Assembly: GCF_003347605.1 (NCBI RefSeq) | Contig: NZ_QDFZ01000003.1 | Location: 282,151 to 346,150 of the forward strand | Length of the DNA: 64,000 bases | Source of the DNA: Chryseobacterium sp. KLBC 52 | GTDB taxonomy: Bacteria > Bacteroidota > Bacteroidia > Flavobacteriales > Weeksellaceae | Direction: 5' to 3' | Shown: positions 17,470-26,669 of the stretch, one piece after another | How positions within the stretch are numbered: the first letter of the stretch is position 1 | Layout: each line of letters begins with the position of its first letter | Notes under the pieces: model-generated | Seen by the model: the letters and a program-made list of their open reading frames with translations, nothing else | The model's database searches: none | Told to the model about the DNA's origin: nothing | Translations under genes and position numbers: made by a program

Positions 17470-18801
17470 TTAGAAAGGATACTCATAAATTTCAGATTCG
17501 TGTAAGAATGGGTTTCCTGTAGGAATCAACTTCAGTTTAGATAAAGCTGAAAGTACAGTAAACATAAATAATCCAGCTACGAATAGGATTGCTCCAAGGA
17601 TTAACAGGAATACTTCAGGAGTGTTCCAGTATGGTCCTACTGTTCCTGGCATTACCATGTTGAAGTAATCTAAGATGTGTCCTAAGATTACTACTACTGC
17701 CATTGTAGTAACTACTTTGTAGTTTCTCTTGATGCTGCTGCTTACTAATACCAATAGTGGTAATAAGAAGTTGATGATCAACATCGGTAAGAAAGTAGGA
17801 GAGTAGTGTTGGAATCTACCGAAGAAGTAGTTAACCTCTTCCGGAACGTTTGCATACCAGTACAACATGAACTGAGCGAACCATGTATATGTCCAAAGCA
17901 TACTTGTAGCGAAAAGGAATACTCCTAAATCGTGTAAGTGGTTATCATTGAACTGTGGTAAGAAACCATTTTTCTTAAGGTAAACACTTAATAGAATGAT
18001 TACAGCAATACCACTTGAAAGGCAGCTAACCATTGAATACCAGATATACATTGTAGAATACCAGTGAGGGTCAATAGACATCAACCAGTCCCAAGCCCAA
18101 GCTGCAGAAGCAAATCCGAAGAATGCGATATATCCTACTGCCCATCTGTAAAGCATTTGGTACTCTACTTTAGACTTCGTTTCATCTACTTTCTTAGACT
18201 GAGCTTTTAATTTCCAAGCGAAGAAAGAAGCACCAATCACATAGATTAAAGTTCTTACTGCGTAGAAAGGAATATTTAAGAATTTTTTCTTTTCGAATAA
18301 GATCACATCAAAATGCGGAGAATCCGGGTTTGTCAATTCAGGGTCCATCCAGTGGAATAAGTGACCATTATGAGTGATGTTTAAGATCATCAGGATTACT
18401 AAGATTGCACCACCGTAAGGGATATAAGAAGCAATAGCTTCCATTACTCTTGTAATGATGATTGGCCATCCTGCGTGGGCAGCGTGCTGAATAGAATAGA
18501 AGAATAATACGCAGCAGCTTACTCCAAAGAAAAATACAGCTACAAAATGTATTGCTGCTAAAGGCTGGTTGTGTACCTGCAATGTAGCGTGCTCTAGGTG
18601 AGCCGCGTGATCCTGAGGTCCAACCATTTCACTTGAGTGTGTAGGAGCAGTATGACCTGAAGCATGAACAGCTTCCATCATTTGTTCTATTTTCTCAGTA
18701 GAAATTCCTTTGTTCAAAAAGAAACCAATACCGAAAAGAACTAAACCTACAACAAGAAGTATTATAGAAGTTGATTTTAATTTTGGTGAAAAACTATACA
18801 T
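17470..18801 (-). CDS. actF: Alternative Complex III membrane subunit ActF
   Basis: ActF (443 residues) is an NrfD-like quinone-site membrane subunit of Alternative Complex III, which oxidises quinol and reduces cytochrome c or a coupled oxidase. About ten hydrophobic helices are visible from residue 12 to 430, with AWDWLMSIDPHWYSTMYIWY in the core. Between helices 1 and 2 lies a His-rich segment with eight His in residues 46-85. It is the last gene of actABCDEF, 8 nt after actE, and is followed by a terminator. Identity rests on operon order and family resemblance. Confidence 0.92.
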   Translation of the reverse strand: MYSFSPKLKSTSIILLVVGLVLFGIGFFLNKGISTEKIEQMMEAVHASGHTAPTHSSEMVGPQDHAAHLEHATLQVHNQPLAAIHFVAVFFFGVSCCVLFFYSIQHAAHAGWPIIITRVMEAIASYIPYGGAILVILMILNITHNGHLFHWMDPELTNPDSPHFDVILFEKKKFLNIPFYAVRTLIYVIGASFFAWKLKAQSKKVDETKSKVEYQMLYRWAVGYIAFFGFASAAWAWDWLMSIDPHWYSTMYIWYSMVSCLSSGIAVIILLSVYLKKNGFLPQFNDNHLHDLGVFLFATSMLWTYTWFAQFMLYWYANVPEEVNYFFGRFQHYSPTFLPMLIINFLLPLLVLVSSSIKRNYKVVTTMAVVVILGHILDYFNMVMPGTVGPYWNTPEVFLLILGAILFVAGLFMFTVLSALSKLKLIPTGNPFLHESEIYEYPF

Positions 18802-18809
18802 TTCTTTTC

Positions 18810-19499
18810 TTATTTTTTAGTTTCGGTAGTCGTTTCAGTTGTTGCTGGTGCCGCCGCTGTAGCTGCCGCCGGTGCTGCTGCTCCTTTTTTGAAAGCACTC
18901 ATCACATACATTGCTACTCTCCATCTGTCTCCTGCGTTCAATTGTCCCGCATAAGATCCCATGGCATTTCTACCGTTTGTTAATACATAATGAACAGATC
19001 CTACAGTAATTTCTCTGTCAGCATAGTTTGGTACTCCAGAGAATGCTCCACTTTGAACGATAGGTCCTTGTCCATCACCTCCTGTACCATGACATGCAGC
19101 ACAAGTATGATCAAACAATATTTTACCTCTTTCAAGATCCTTAGCTGCATTAGCTGGGTTCAAAGGAGATGCTGTAAGTTTTTTAGATGCTTCATACCCT
19201 GCGTTGTACTCGTCAACATTCTTAGGTAATAAGCTTTCTTCAAAAACTCCGTCTTTATTCTGAGGAACTGATCCTTCTACAGGAGAAAGACCTGTTGCAC
19301 CATTATTTTTAACAAAAGCAGGAATTTCATTTTCATGATCTGAATAAGCGTCCTGAGCTTTCATCAATGGATCATAAGCTACCGGAAAATACATGTCCGG
19401 GAAATATACCAATGGAGTGTTCTCCTTCGGTCCGCAAGAGTTAAGTAAAACTGTTGTTAAACCTAAAACCGCTGTAATTTTTAATACATTCTTTTTCAT
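18810..19499 (-). CDS. actE: Alternative Complex III monohaem cytochrome c lipoprotein ActE
   Basis: This 229-residue lipoprotein has a lipobox at Cys22 (VLLNSC) and a class I cytochrome c domain with one haem motif, CAACH at 133-137. A downstream Met in GRNAMGSYAGQL is a likely axial ligand. ActE is the terminal electron carrier of Alternative Complex III. Residues 23-110 form an N-terminal arm typical of the family (YFPDMYFPVAYDP). The C-terminus is a low-complexity Ala/Thr/Glu tail (from about 205). It is 1 nt after actD and 8 nt before actF. Confidence 0.93.
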   Translation of the reverse strand: MKKNVLKITAVLGLTTVLLNSCGPKENTPLVYFPDMYFPVAYDPLMKAQDAYSDHENEIPAFVKNNGATGLSPVEGSVPQNKDGVFEESLLPKNVDEYNAGYEASKKLTASPLNPANAAKDLERGKILFDHTCAACHGTGGDGQGPIVQSGAFSGVPNYADREITVGSVHYVLTNGRNAMGSYAGQLNAGDRWRVAMYVMSAFKKGAAAPAAATAAAPATTETTTETKK

Positions 19500-19500
19500 T

Positions 19501-20022
19501 TTAAGCGTCTTTAACAGTTATTTCTTCAACTCCAGTTTCAATAAGCAACTGTTTTACAGATTCTACATCTTCAGTTACAAATTCCATCATGAATTTATCG
19601 TCAGTAGTTCTTGGATCCGGGTTCTGAGCTGGAGCTCCTGGATACATTTTGTTTCTAACTAGGAAAGTTAAAGACATCATGTGAGCAGCACAGAATACCA
19701 TTAATTCGAACATTGGAACTACGAATGCCGGCATGTTGTGTCCCCAGTCAAAAGCTGGTTTACCACCGATATTCTGAGGCCAGTCGTGATTCATCACGTA
19801 CCAGGTAAGAGTAGCACCGATCGTTACACCATAACAAGCATAGATGAAAGCAGCATCAGAAATTCTGGTTTTCTTTAAACCTAAAGCTTTGTCTAGTCCG
19901 TGAACCGGAAACGGAGTATAAACTTCGTTGATTGCGATTCCTTTATCGTTGAATGCTTTAACGCCGTTCATTAAATCGTCGTCGTCAGCATAAAGTCCGT
20001 ATACAATTTTAGTGGTGCTCAT
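19501..20022 (-). CDS. actD: Alternative Complex III DUF3341 subunit ActD
   Basis: ActD is the small membrane-anchored DUF3341 subunit of Alternative Complex III. From the ATG at 20022 it has 173 residues: a soluble N-terminus (MSTTKIVYGLYADDDDLMNG), two transmembrane helices at about 55-125, and an acidic C-terminal part with FVTEDVESVKQLL. The start overlaps the end of actC by 14 nt, suggesting translational coupling. A longer frame to 20049 was rejected because it lies wholly within actC and adds a basic segment. Confidence 0.9.
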   Translation of the reverse strand: MSTTKIVYGLYADDDDLMNGVKAFNDKGIAINEVYTPFPVHGLDKALGLKKTRISDAAFIYACYGVTIGATLTWYVMNHDWPQNIGGKPAFDWGHNMPAFVVPMFELMVFCAAHMMSLTFLVRNKMYPGAPAQNPDPRTTDDKFMMEFVTEDVESVKQLLIETGVEEITVKDA

Positions 20023-21406
20023 CTCCTTCTTTTGCTTTATAAGTTTCACCTGAGATTTTCAAAATCGATTTTAATTCAGCCTGTGCAATTACAGGGAATG
20101 TTCTTGCATATAATAAGAATAATACAGAGAAGAATCCGATTGTTCCTAAGTATACACCCACATCAATGATCGTTGGCTTAAACATTGTCCATGATCCTGG
20201 TAAGTAGTCTCTTGAAAGGTTGATAACGATGATATCAAAACGCTCGAACCACATACCGATGTTGATGATTAACGCAACAATGAATGTCCAGATAATGTTC
20301 GTTCTTAGTCTCTTGAACCAGAAAGAAGCAGGAATAACAAGGTTACAGATGATCAATGACCAGAATGCCCACCAGTAAGGTCCTACAGCAGCACCCGGAG
20401 AAAGATATGTGAAATCTTCGAATCTAGATCCTGAGTACCATCCGATGAAATATTCCGTTGCATAAGCTACAGTTACCATACCACCAGTTAAGATGATTAC
20501 GATGTTCATAATTTCGATATGATACATTGTAATATACTCTTCTAAGTGACACACTTTTCTTGCAACCAACAATAGGGTCTGTACCATTGCAAATCCTGAG
20601 AAGATTGCACCGGCAACGAAGTAAGGAGGATAGATTGTTGAGTGCCATCCTTTAATTACTGAAGTTGCGAAGTCAAATGATACGGTTGTGTGTACTGAGA
20701 ATACAAGTGGAGTTGCCAAACCTGCAAGAACCAAAGAAAGTTCTTCGAATCTTTGCCAGTGTTTTGCTTTACCACCCCAACCGAATGCAAGGAATGTATA
20801 AATTTTCTTAGTCCAAGGAGTTTTAGCTCTATCTCTGATCATTGCAAAGTCAGGGATTAGTCCCATGAACCAGAATACAGTTGATACTGAGAAATACGTA
20901 GAGATCGCAAATACGTCCCAAAGTAGAGGAGAGTTAAAGTTCCCCCAAAGAGAACCGAATTGGTTTGGTAAAGGGAATACCCAGTATCCAACCCAAACTC
21001 TACCCATGTGGATTACAGGGAAGATTGCTGCCTGTACAACCGCAAAGATCGTCATCGCCTCTGCAGATCTGTTTACAGACATTCTCCATCTCTGTCTAAA
21101 TAATAATAATACTGCGGAGATTAGGGTCCCGGCGTGACCGATACCTACCCACCATACGAAGTTGGTAATATCCCAACCCCAGTTAATAGTTCTGTTAAGC
21201 CCCCATGCTCCAATACCTGTCCCGATAGTGTAAGCGATACAGCCGAATCCATAGAGGAATAGAACTAGTGCAGCATATAATGAGATCCACCATAATTTAC
21301 CTGCTCTTTCTTCGATAGGTCGTGCGATATCTTCTGTAATATCGTGATAAGTTTTGTGACCAATAATTAGAGGTTCCCTTATCGGAGCTTCGTAATGTCC
21401 TGACAT
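20009..21406 (-). CDS. actC: Alternative Complex III NrfD-like membrane subunit ActC
   Basis: ActC (465 residues) is the main quinol-oxidising, NrfD-like membrane subunit of Alternative Complex III, with about ten transmembrane helices. Family features include EPLIIGHKTYHDIT at the N-terminus, WGWDITNFVWWVGIGHAGT with conserved His in an early helix, and FSVHTTVSFDFATSVIKGWH. Its C-terminus (DEHH) overlaps actD. The gene lies 25 nt after actB. It interacts with the Fe-S protein ActB and the haem protein ActA in the family structure. Confidence 0.95.
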   Translation of the reverse strand: MSGHYEAPIREPLIIGHKTYHDITEDIARPIEERAGKLWWISLYAALVLFLYGFGCIAYTIGTGIGAWGLNRTINWGWDITNFVWWVGIGHAGTLISAVLLLFRQRWRMSVNRSAEAMTIFAVVQAAIFPVIHMGRVWVGYWVFPLPNQFGSLWGNFNSPLLWDVFAISTYFSVSTVFWFMGLIPDFAMIRDRAKTPWTKKIYTFLAFGWGGKAKHWQRFEELSLVLAGLATPLVFSVHTTVSFDFATSVIKGWHSTIYPPYFVAGAIFSGFAMVQTLLLVARKVCHLEEYITMYHIEIMNIVIILTGGMVTVAYATEYFIGWYSGSRFEDFTYLSPGAAVGPYWWAFWSLIICNLVIPASFWFKRLRTNIIWTFIVALIINIGMWFERFDIIVINLSRDYLPGSWTMFKPTIIDVGVYLGTIGFFSVLFLLYARTFPVIAQAELKSILKISGETYKAKEGDEHH

Positions 21407-21431
21407 TTTTTACCTATTTATTATTTAAACT

Positions 21432-24400
21432 TTATTTTTCTACTCTGTTTCTTACTTTAGTGTGATAGAACACGTTTGGTTTTGTTCCGATCTCCTCTAG
21501 TAAATAATATCTTCTGTTAGATGCATATTGCTCTCTAATTGAAGAATCTTTATCATTCATGTCTCCAAATGTCATTGCTCCGGTAGAACAAGCTTTAGAA
21601 CAAGCAGTCTGGAATTCTCCATCCTTCACTCTTCTTCCTTCTTTCTTAGCCTCAAGAATAGTATTCTGAGTCATTTGGATACACATTGAACATTTCTCCA
21701 TTACCCCTCTAGTTCTTACAACTACATCCGGGTTAAGTACCATTCTTCCTAAATCGTTGTTCATGTTGAAATCGAACTTGTCATTTAGGTTATACGTAAA
21801 CCAGTTGAAACGTCTTACTTTGTACGGACAGTTGTTTGCACAATATCTGGTACCGATACATCTGTTGTAAGCCATATGGTTCTGACCTTGCTTACCGTGT
21901 GAAGTAGCCGCTACCGGACATACAGTTTCACATGGAGCGTGGTTACAGTGCTGACACATTACTGGTTGGAAGATTACATCCGGGTTGTCTGCAGGGTGGT
22001 TTAATGCACCTCCGTCTCCGAAAGCAGTACCGTACAATTCTGGTACAGCCATTCCTTCTTTCAATCCTTCGTAAACTTCTACTTTCTGTCTTGAAGAGTA
22101 GTAACGGTCAATTCTTAACCAGTACATATCTCTGGACATTCTTACTTCTTCTTTACCTACTACAGGAACGTTGTTTTCTGCCTGACAAGCAATGATACAT
22201 GCTCCACAACCCGTACAAGAGTTCAAGTCGATAGATAAGTTAAAGTGAGGACCATCTGTATCATCAAAAGCATCCCAAAGGTCGATTTTTCTCGCTGGAA
22301 GTGCTCCGCTGATTGTGTGGTATTCCAAAGGCTTGTTCCATCCTTTGTGCTCATCATCAAAAGCAACGTTAATGAATTCAGCTAAAGGAACTTCCTTCGC
22401 GATTTCATAACGACCCATTAATGTATTTTGAAGCTGGATCCCAGCGAACTCGTGATCTTCTCCTGTCTTTTCAATTTTAACACCTGAAAGAACAAGGTTA
22501 GAACCGTCAAATAAAGGATAAGCATTTACACCAGTATCAGCAGTTGCTCCTGAGTTTTTCTTACCATAACCAAGTGCAAGACCTACAGATCCTTCAGCTT
22601 GTCCTGGTTGTACGAATACAGGAACATTTTCTATTTTAACTCCGTTTACAGTAAGGTTTACAATAGAACCATCTAGCTGCATTCTCGCGTTAAGATCGTT
22701 GTCAATTGCAAATTTCTCTGCATCTTTAGGAGAAATTGTAAGGTAGTTATCCCAAGACATTCTTGTGATTGGGTCAGGTAACTCTTGTAACCAAGGGTTG
22801 TTTGCCTGAGTACCGTCTCCCATTGAAGTCTTAGTGTATAATACTAATTCTAATTCAGAAGCTTTAAAGTTTCCTAGTTCAGCAACAGCCTGAGCAGCGT
22901 TTCCACCTGTATAAGCTAAAGTAGTTGCATTTGTAGAAGCGTTGATACCATTATACAATGCTTTGTTGAAAGAAGTACCACCTAAAAGAGAAGCAGAGCT
23001 TGCTTTTAAATAATCGTAGTAGTTGTTTGCTGCATTGTTTTTACCATTCTTCCAAACCAATAGAGATTCTTCAATCTGTCTTGATTTGTAGATTTTCTGA
23101 ATTGTAGGCTGCATTAATGAATATACACCAGTCTGTGGTTCGATATCTCCCCAAGACTCTAGCCAGTTCGCTACCGGAATGACAGCTTTCGCTGCTTTGT
23201 ACATTTCATTTTTCTTATCTGCTACAGCTACTACGTAAGGAACTTTTGATAAAGATTTTTTGAAATCTTCTCCTTTTGGATGAGAGTAGATAGGGTCTAC
23301 GTTGTTTGTAATCAATACACCAACTTGTCCACCGTTTACCCATCCTAAGAATTCCTGGTATTTAGCACCGTCGAATTCTTTAAGGAAGTTGGCCTTACCT
23401 GTGAAAGCTACTGAACCTAATTTCTGGTTGATTAAGTGTGCTAAAACCTGTGCTCCTTTAGAACCGTCAGCGAAAACAACAGCTTTGCTTCCTTTTGCTT
23501 TCAATTCGTTAGCAATTTCAGTAGCTGTCTTATCAGTAGTACCGCCACCTACGATTGCATTGTAAACTTCCACTAAAGTTTTGTTTACAGCACTTGGTTT
23601 TAATCTGTATCTTGAGTCAGCGTTAGCACCAGTTAATGACATATTAGACTCCACCTGGATGTGTCTCAACATGTTTGCTCCTGGTTTTCTAGCTGCTGCA
23701 TAAGAAGTCTCTAAGCTTGAAGCGTTATAATCTCCTAAGAAATCAGCCTGGAAAGAAACTACCAATTCAGAACCGTTAAGGTCATAAACAGGTAATGCTC
23801 TTTGTCCGAATACTTCCTGAGCTGCATCTAATCCTGCAGAGTAAGGGAAAGCATCATAAGTTACTAATTCAGCTGTAGGATATTTAGCTTTGAATTCAGC
23901 GAATAACTTTTTGAAAGTTGGTGAAGCAAAAGAGTGTGATAAAACCACAATCTTTTTGCCTGACGCTTTAGCTTCTTCCAACCCTTTGATAACGAAACTG
24001 TCTACTTTATCGAAAGTTTCATCTTTACCGTCTAGTTTAGGCTGCTTTACTTTATCGTTATCATAAAGAGAAAGTACACTTGCCTGAGCTCTTGCGTTAG
24101 TTTTACCTAAATCGCCACCAGCCGGGTTTGGTTCAATTTTGATAGGTCTACCTTCACGGGTTTTTACTAAAACACTAGCAAAGTCAAAACCGTCAAAATA
24201 GGTTGAAGCGTAATAATTAGGGATTCCCGGAATAATGTCATGCGGTTTTACCACATAAGGAATCGTTTTGATTACCGGAGCTTCGCAGGCAGCTAATGTA
24301 ACTGCTGCTGTAGAGAACCCTAGTAATTTAAGGAAATCTCTTCTTGAAGTACTAGATCCGTTTTTCTCAGCATCTCCAAGGAAATCTTCTACCGGAATTT

Positions 24401-24491
24401 CTTCCTGAAACTCTTTCTGAGCCAGCTTATTATTCAAAGCCGGATCTTTAAGTTCATGAATACTTCTGAATTGTATTTTGTTTGAAGCCAT
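21432..24491 (-). CDS. actB: Alternative Complex III iron-sulfur subunit ActB
   Basis: ActB (1019 residues) relays electrons from the quinol site towards the cytochromes. The N-terminus has a twin-arginine-like SRRDFLKLLG segment (Arg50-Arg51) and a lipobox-like LAAC (Cys69). Residues about 75-700 resemble a molybdopterin oxidoreductase domain. The C-terminal part is ferredoxin-like with four Cys groups: CTGCGACIIAC from 759, CQHCNHAPCETVC from 846, CIGTRYCANNC from 878, and CSMC...CSKAC from 934 to 968. The family is described with three [4Fe-4S] and one [3Fe-4S] clusters and no molybdenum cofactor. It lies 23 nt after actA. Confidence 0.95.
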   Translation of the reverse strand: MASNKIQFRSIHELKDPALNNKLAQKEFQEEIPVEDFLGDAEKNGSSTSRRDFLKLLGFSTAAVTLAACEAPVIKTIPYVVKPHDIIPGIPNYYASTYFDGFDFASVLVKTREGRPIKIEPNPAGGDLGKTNARAQASVLSLYDNDKVKQPKLDGKDETFDKVDSFVIKGLEEAKASGKKIVVLSHSFASPTFKKLFAEFKAKYPTAELVTYDAFPYSAGLDAAQEVFGQRALPVYDLNGSELVVSFQADFLGDYNASSLETSYAAARKPGANMLRHIQVESNMSLTGANADSRYRLKPSAVNKTLVEVYNAIVGGGTTDKTATEIANELKAKGSKAVVFADGSKGAQVLAHLINQKLGSVAFTGKANFLKEFDGAKYQEFLGWVNGGQVGVLITNNVDPIYSHPKGEDFKKSLSKVPYVVAVADKKNEMYKAAKAVIPVANWLESWGDIEPQTGVYSLMQPTIQKIYKSRQIEESLLVWKNGKNNAANNYYDYLKASSASLLGGTSFNKALYNGINASTNATTLAYTGGNAAQAVAELGNFKASELELVLYTKTSMGDGTQANNPWLQELPDPITRMSWDNYLTISPKDAEKFAIDNDLNARMQLDGSIVNLTVNGVKIENVPVFVQPGQAEGSVGLALGYGKKNSGATADTGVNAYPLFDGSNLVLSGVKIEKTGEDHEFAGIQLQNTLMGRYEIAKEVPLAEFINVAFDDEHKGWNKPLEYHTISGALPARKIDLWDAFDDTDGPHFNLSIDLNSCTGCGACIIACQAENNVPVVGKEEVRMSRDMYWLRIDRYYSSRQKVEVYEGLKEGMAVPELYGTAFGDGGALNHPADNPDVIFQPVMCQHCNHAPCETVCPVAATSHGKQGQNHMAYNRCIGTRYCANNCPYKVRRFNWFTYNLNDKFDFNMNNDLGRMVLNPDVVVRTRGVMEKCSMCIQMTQNTILEAKKEGRRVKDGEFQTACSKACSTGAMTFGDMNDKDSSIREQYASNRRYYLLEEIGTKPNVFYHTKVRNRVEK

Positions 24492-24514
24492 TTATACTTC
24501 TAATTTTTTAGTTA

Positions 24515-25873
24515 TTAATAATGACATTTACCACACTCAAGACCTCCAATTGCATCTACAGTGATCTTACCTCCATCTTGTGGATATTGTTTTTTCAACT
24601 TGTCATGTAGATTTTTGAAGTACTCTTTATTATAACCGTTGTTCATATCAACTTCAGTCGTTCTGTGGCACTCGATACACCATCCCATAGTAAAGTCGTT
24701 TGCCATTTGAACAACATTCATTGTATCAATTTTACCGTGACAAGCTTTACATACAACATCAATTTTGTTGTTAGGATTCTTTTTGTTGAAAGAATTGATG
24801 ATCGCCTGTTCTCCAGCAATTACGTGCTGAGAGTGGTTGAAGTAAACGAAGTCTGGCATGTTGTGGATTCTTGTCCATTCAACCGGCTGTGTTTTTCCTG
24901 TATACTGTTGTTTTGCAGGATCCCAACCTGTTGCAGCGTAGATCTTCTGGATTTCTCCGTCATAGAATGCCTTGTCTTTTCCTGGCTCCATGTAGTGATC
25001 TGCGTTGTATTCAGAAATTGTTCTGTGACAGTTCATACAAACGTTCATAGAAGGAATCTCAGATACTTTTCCGTATTTAGCACTAGAGTGACATAACTGA
25101 CAGTCAATTTTCTGTTCTCCAGCGTGGATTTTGTGAGAGAAGTAGATAGGCTGTTCAGGTTTGTACCCTTTGTAAACCCCGATCCACATTAACCAGTTCC
25201 ATACTCCGTAAGCGGCTAAAATAGCAAGGATTGCCAATAAACCTTTACCAATGAAGTGGAACTTCTCGTACATTTCACTGAAAGAACGAACTCGTGTTTC
25301 ATTAAGTCCGGCTAAATCTTCAGACTGACCCAGTTTTACCAATTGTCTTAGCTTAACCAAGATCCAAACCAGTAAACCTGCGATCGCTAAAAGTGAAATG
25401 ATGACAACGTTTGTTGTAGTTTTGTCTGCAGGAGCTGCCGCAGTAGCGTCAGTTGCAGGAGTTGCTTCCGGTTTTTTCTCCTCCGGAGCAGGAGGGTTAG
25501 TTGTGAAAGCTAAAATGTCGTCAATATCCTTATCTGTAAGATTTGGAAAGACCTGCATTTCAGTCTTGTTAAACTTTTCAAAAATCTCATTGGCGTATTT
25601 ATCCCCAGAAGCTCTTAGAGCTTTGTTGTCTTTGATCCACTTGTGAAGCCAATCTTTGTCTACACCACCTTCTGTCTTTACACGTTCTACAACCCCTTTT
25701 AATGGTGGTCCTACAACTTGTTTGTCCAGCGCGTGACATGCAGTACAATTCGCTTTGAAAAGTTTCTCTCCGTTTTTAGGATCGCCGTCTTGCCCGTAAA
25801 ATGAAGCACTGGTTGATAGCAATAAGCCTATTGCGATCAACGTTTTTTTATAATGCTTTCTCCAACTAATCAT
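24515..25873 (-). CDS. actA: Alternative Complex III multihaem cytochrome c subunit ActA
   Basis: This 452-residue cytochrome c starts actABCDEF. After a signal or anchor (about 8-26) comes a monohaem cytochrome c domain with CTACH at 43-47. Then follow an Ala/Pro/Thr linker, a first transmembrane helix, and a second hydrophobic segment (LLAILAILAAYGVWNWLMW). The C-terminal domain holds CQLCH, CMNCH, CKACH, CIECH and CGKCH. That is six haem motifs in all: five matching the pentahaem ActA plus one in the N-terminal domain. A -7 element lies upstream at 25921-25928. Confidence 0.95.
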   Translation of the reverse strand: MISWRKHYKKTLIAIGLLLSTSASFYGQDGDPKNGEKLFKANCTACHALDKQVVGPPLKGVVERVKTEGGVDKDWLHKWIKDNKALRASGDKYANEIFEKFNKTEMQVFPNLTDKDIDDILAFTTNPPAPEEKKPEATPATDATAAAPADKTTTNVVIISLLAIAGLLVWILVKLRQLVKLGQSEDLAGLNETRVRSFSEMYEKFHFIGKGLLAILAILAAYGVWNWLMWIGVYKGYKPEQPIYFSHKIHAGEQKIDCQLCHSSAKYGKVSEIPSMNVCMNCHRTISEYNADHYMEPGKDKAFYDGEIQKIYAATGWDPAKQQYTGKTQPVEWTRIHNMPDFVYFNHSQHVIAGEQAIINSFNKKNPNNKIDVVCKACHGKIDTMNVVQMANDFTMGWCIECHRTTEVDMNNGYNKEYFKNLHDKLKKQYPQDGGKITVDAIGGLECGKCHY

Positions 25874-25920
25874 TTAAATTATCTTATGTTAGTAAATTAT
25901 TGAACATTCAATCAATTCCG

Positions 25921-25928
25921 CAAAAATA
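25921..25928 (-). promoter_or_regulatory. -7 promoter element (TATTTTTG) of the act operon
   Basis: Exact TAnnTTTG on the minus strand, 47 nt before the actA ATG; no clear -33 partner was found. Confidence 0.5.
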
Positions 25929-26010
25929 ATATTTTTAACAGGAATTTAACGGTATATCGAAAAGGGAAAATATCATTTACGTTTAATTTGTATTGATTCT
26001 AAATAACCAG

Positions 26011-26042
26011 TTTGGTATAGTTTTTTAATTTGTATAAATTTG
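26011..26042 (+). promoter_or_regulatory. promoter of the SPOR-domain gene
   Basis: TTTG (26011-26014) and TAAATTTG (26035-26042) with a 20-nt spacer, 15 nt before the ATG at 26058. One of the best-formed promoters in the window. Confidence 0.7.
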
Positions 26043-26057
26043 CGGAAACAAGTTTAA

Positions 26058-26615
26058 ATGAGAAATCTAATCAAAATATTTTCGATATTATCATTATTTG
26101 GATTTTATAATATTGAAGCACAACAAGTTGTTAAAAAGGATACCCTGTCAGGAACAGAGCTTGTTATGACAATGGATTCCAAAATAAATGCTGCTTTGGA
26201 AGGAATTGAAGGGAAGTGTGCGAAAGTTGCCCCAACAAATTCTTCTAAAGATTTTAGTAATAATGACAGTGGAATTTCTACAGGAATAACAACAAAACCA
26301 CCCAAGATCTTTGTGCCGAGCAGAGAACTTACCAATGCAGAAATCTGTAAGAAAAATCCTAGAATTTTAGGGTTCAAAATTCAGATTACAACGGTGAAAA
26401 GTAATGAGGAGGCTAATGAGGTGAAATCTTATTTCAGAAAGAGATTTCCAAATCTGAAAGTGGAGACGGATGCTTCTTTAAGACCTAATTATAAAATTTT
26501 AGCCGGAAGTTACTTTACAAAACAAAGTGCTGCCAGTGATCTTTCCAGAATCAGGGAATATTTTAAATCTGCAGTAGCAGTACAGTATAGAATTTTCTGT
26601 GCTGAAGCAAAATAA
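26058..26615 (+). CDS. exported SPOR-like domain protein
   Basis: This 185-residue protein has a signal peptide (about 1-22, ending IEAQQ). A low-complexity middle region follows. The C-terminal 85 residues (GFKIQITTVKSNEEANEVKS...YKILAGSYFTKQSAASDLSRI) form a SPOR-like repeat fold, which in other bacteria binds denuded peptidoglycan glycan strands at division sites. Whether this copy binds peptidoglycan is not known. It is transcribed divergently from actA and followed by a strong terminator. Confidence 0.75.
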   Translation: MRNLIKIFSILSLFGFYNIEAQQVVKKDTLSGTELVMTMDSKINAALEGIEGKCAKVAPTNSSKDFSNNDSGISTGITTKPPKIFVPSRELTNAEICKKNPRILGFKIQITTVKSNEEANEVKSYFRKRFPNLKVETDASLRPNYKILAGSYFTKQSAASDLSRIREYFKSAVAVQYRIFCAEAK

Positions 26616-26641
26616 GAAGAATTTATTTTGACATAAAAAAC

Positions 26642-26669
26642 AAAAAGCTGAGAAATCTCTCAGCTTTTT
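26642..26669. terminator. bidirectional terminator
   Basis: A 12-bp stem AAAAAGCTGAGA and complement around AATC, with A-rich left and T-rich right flanks, between the SPOR gene and the convergent membrane-protein gene. Confidence 0.88.
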
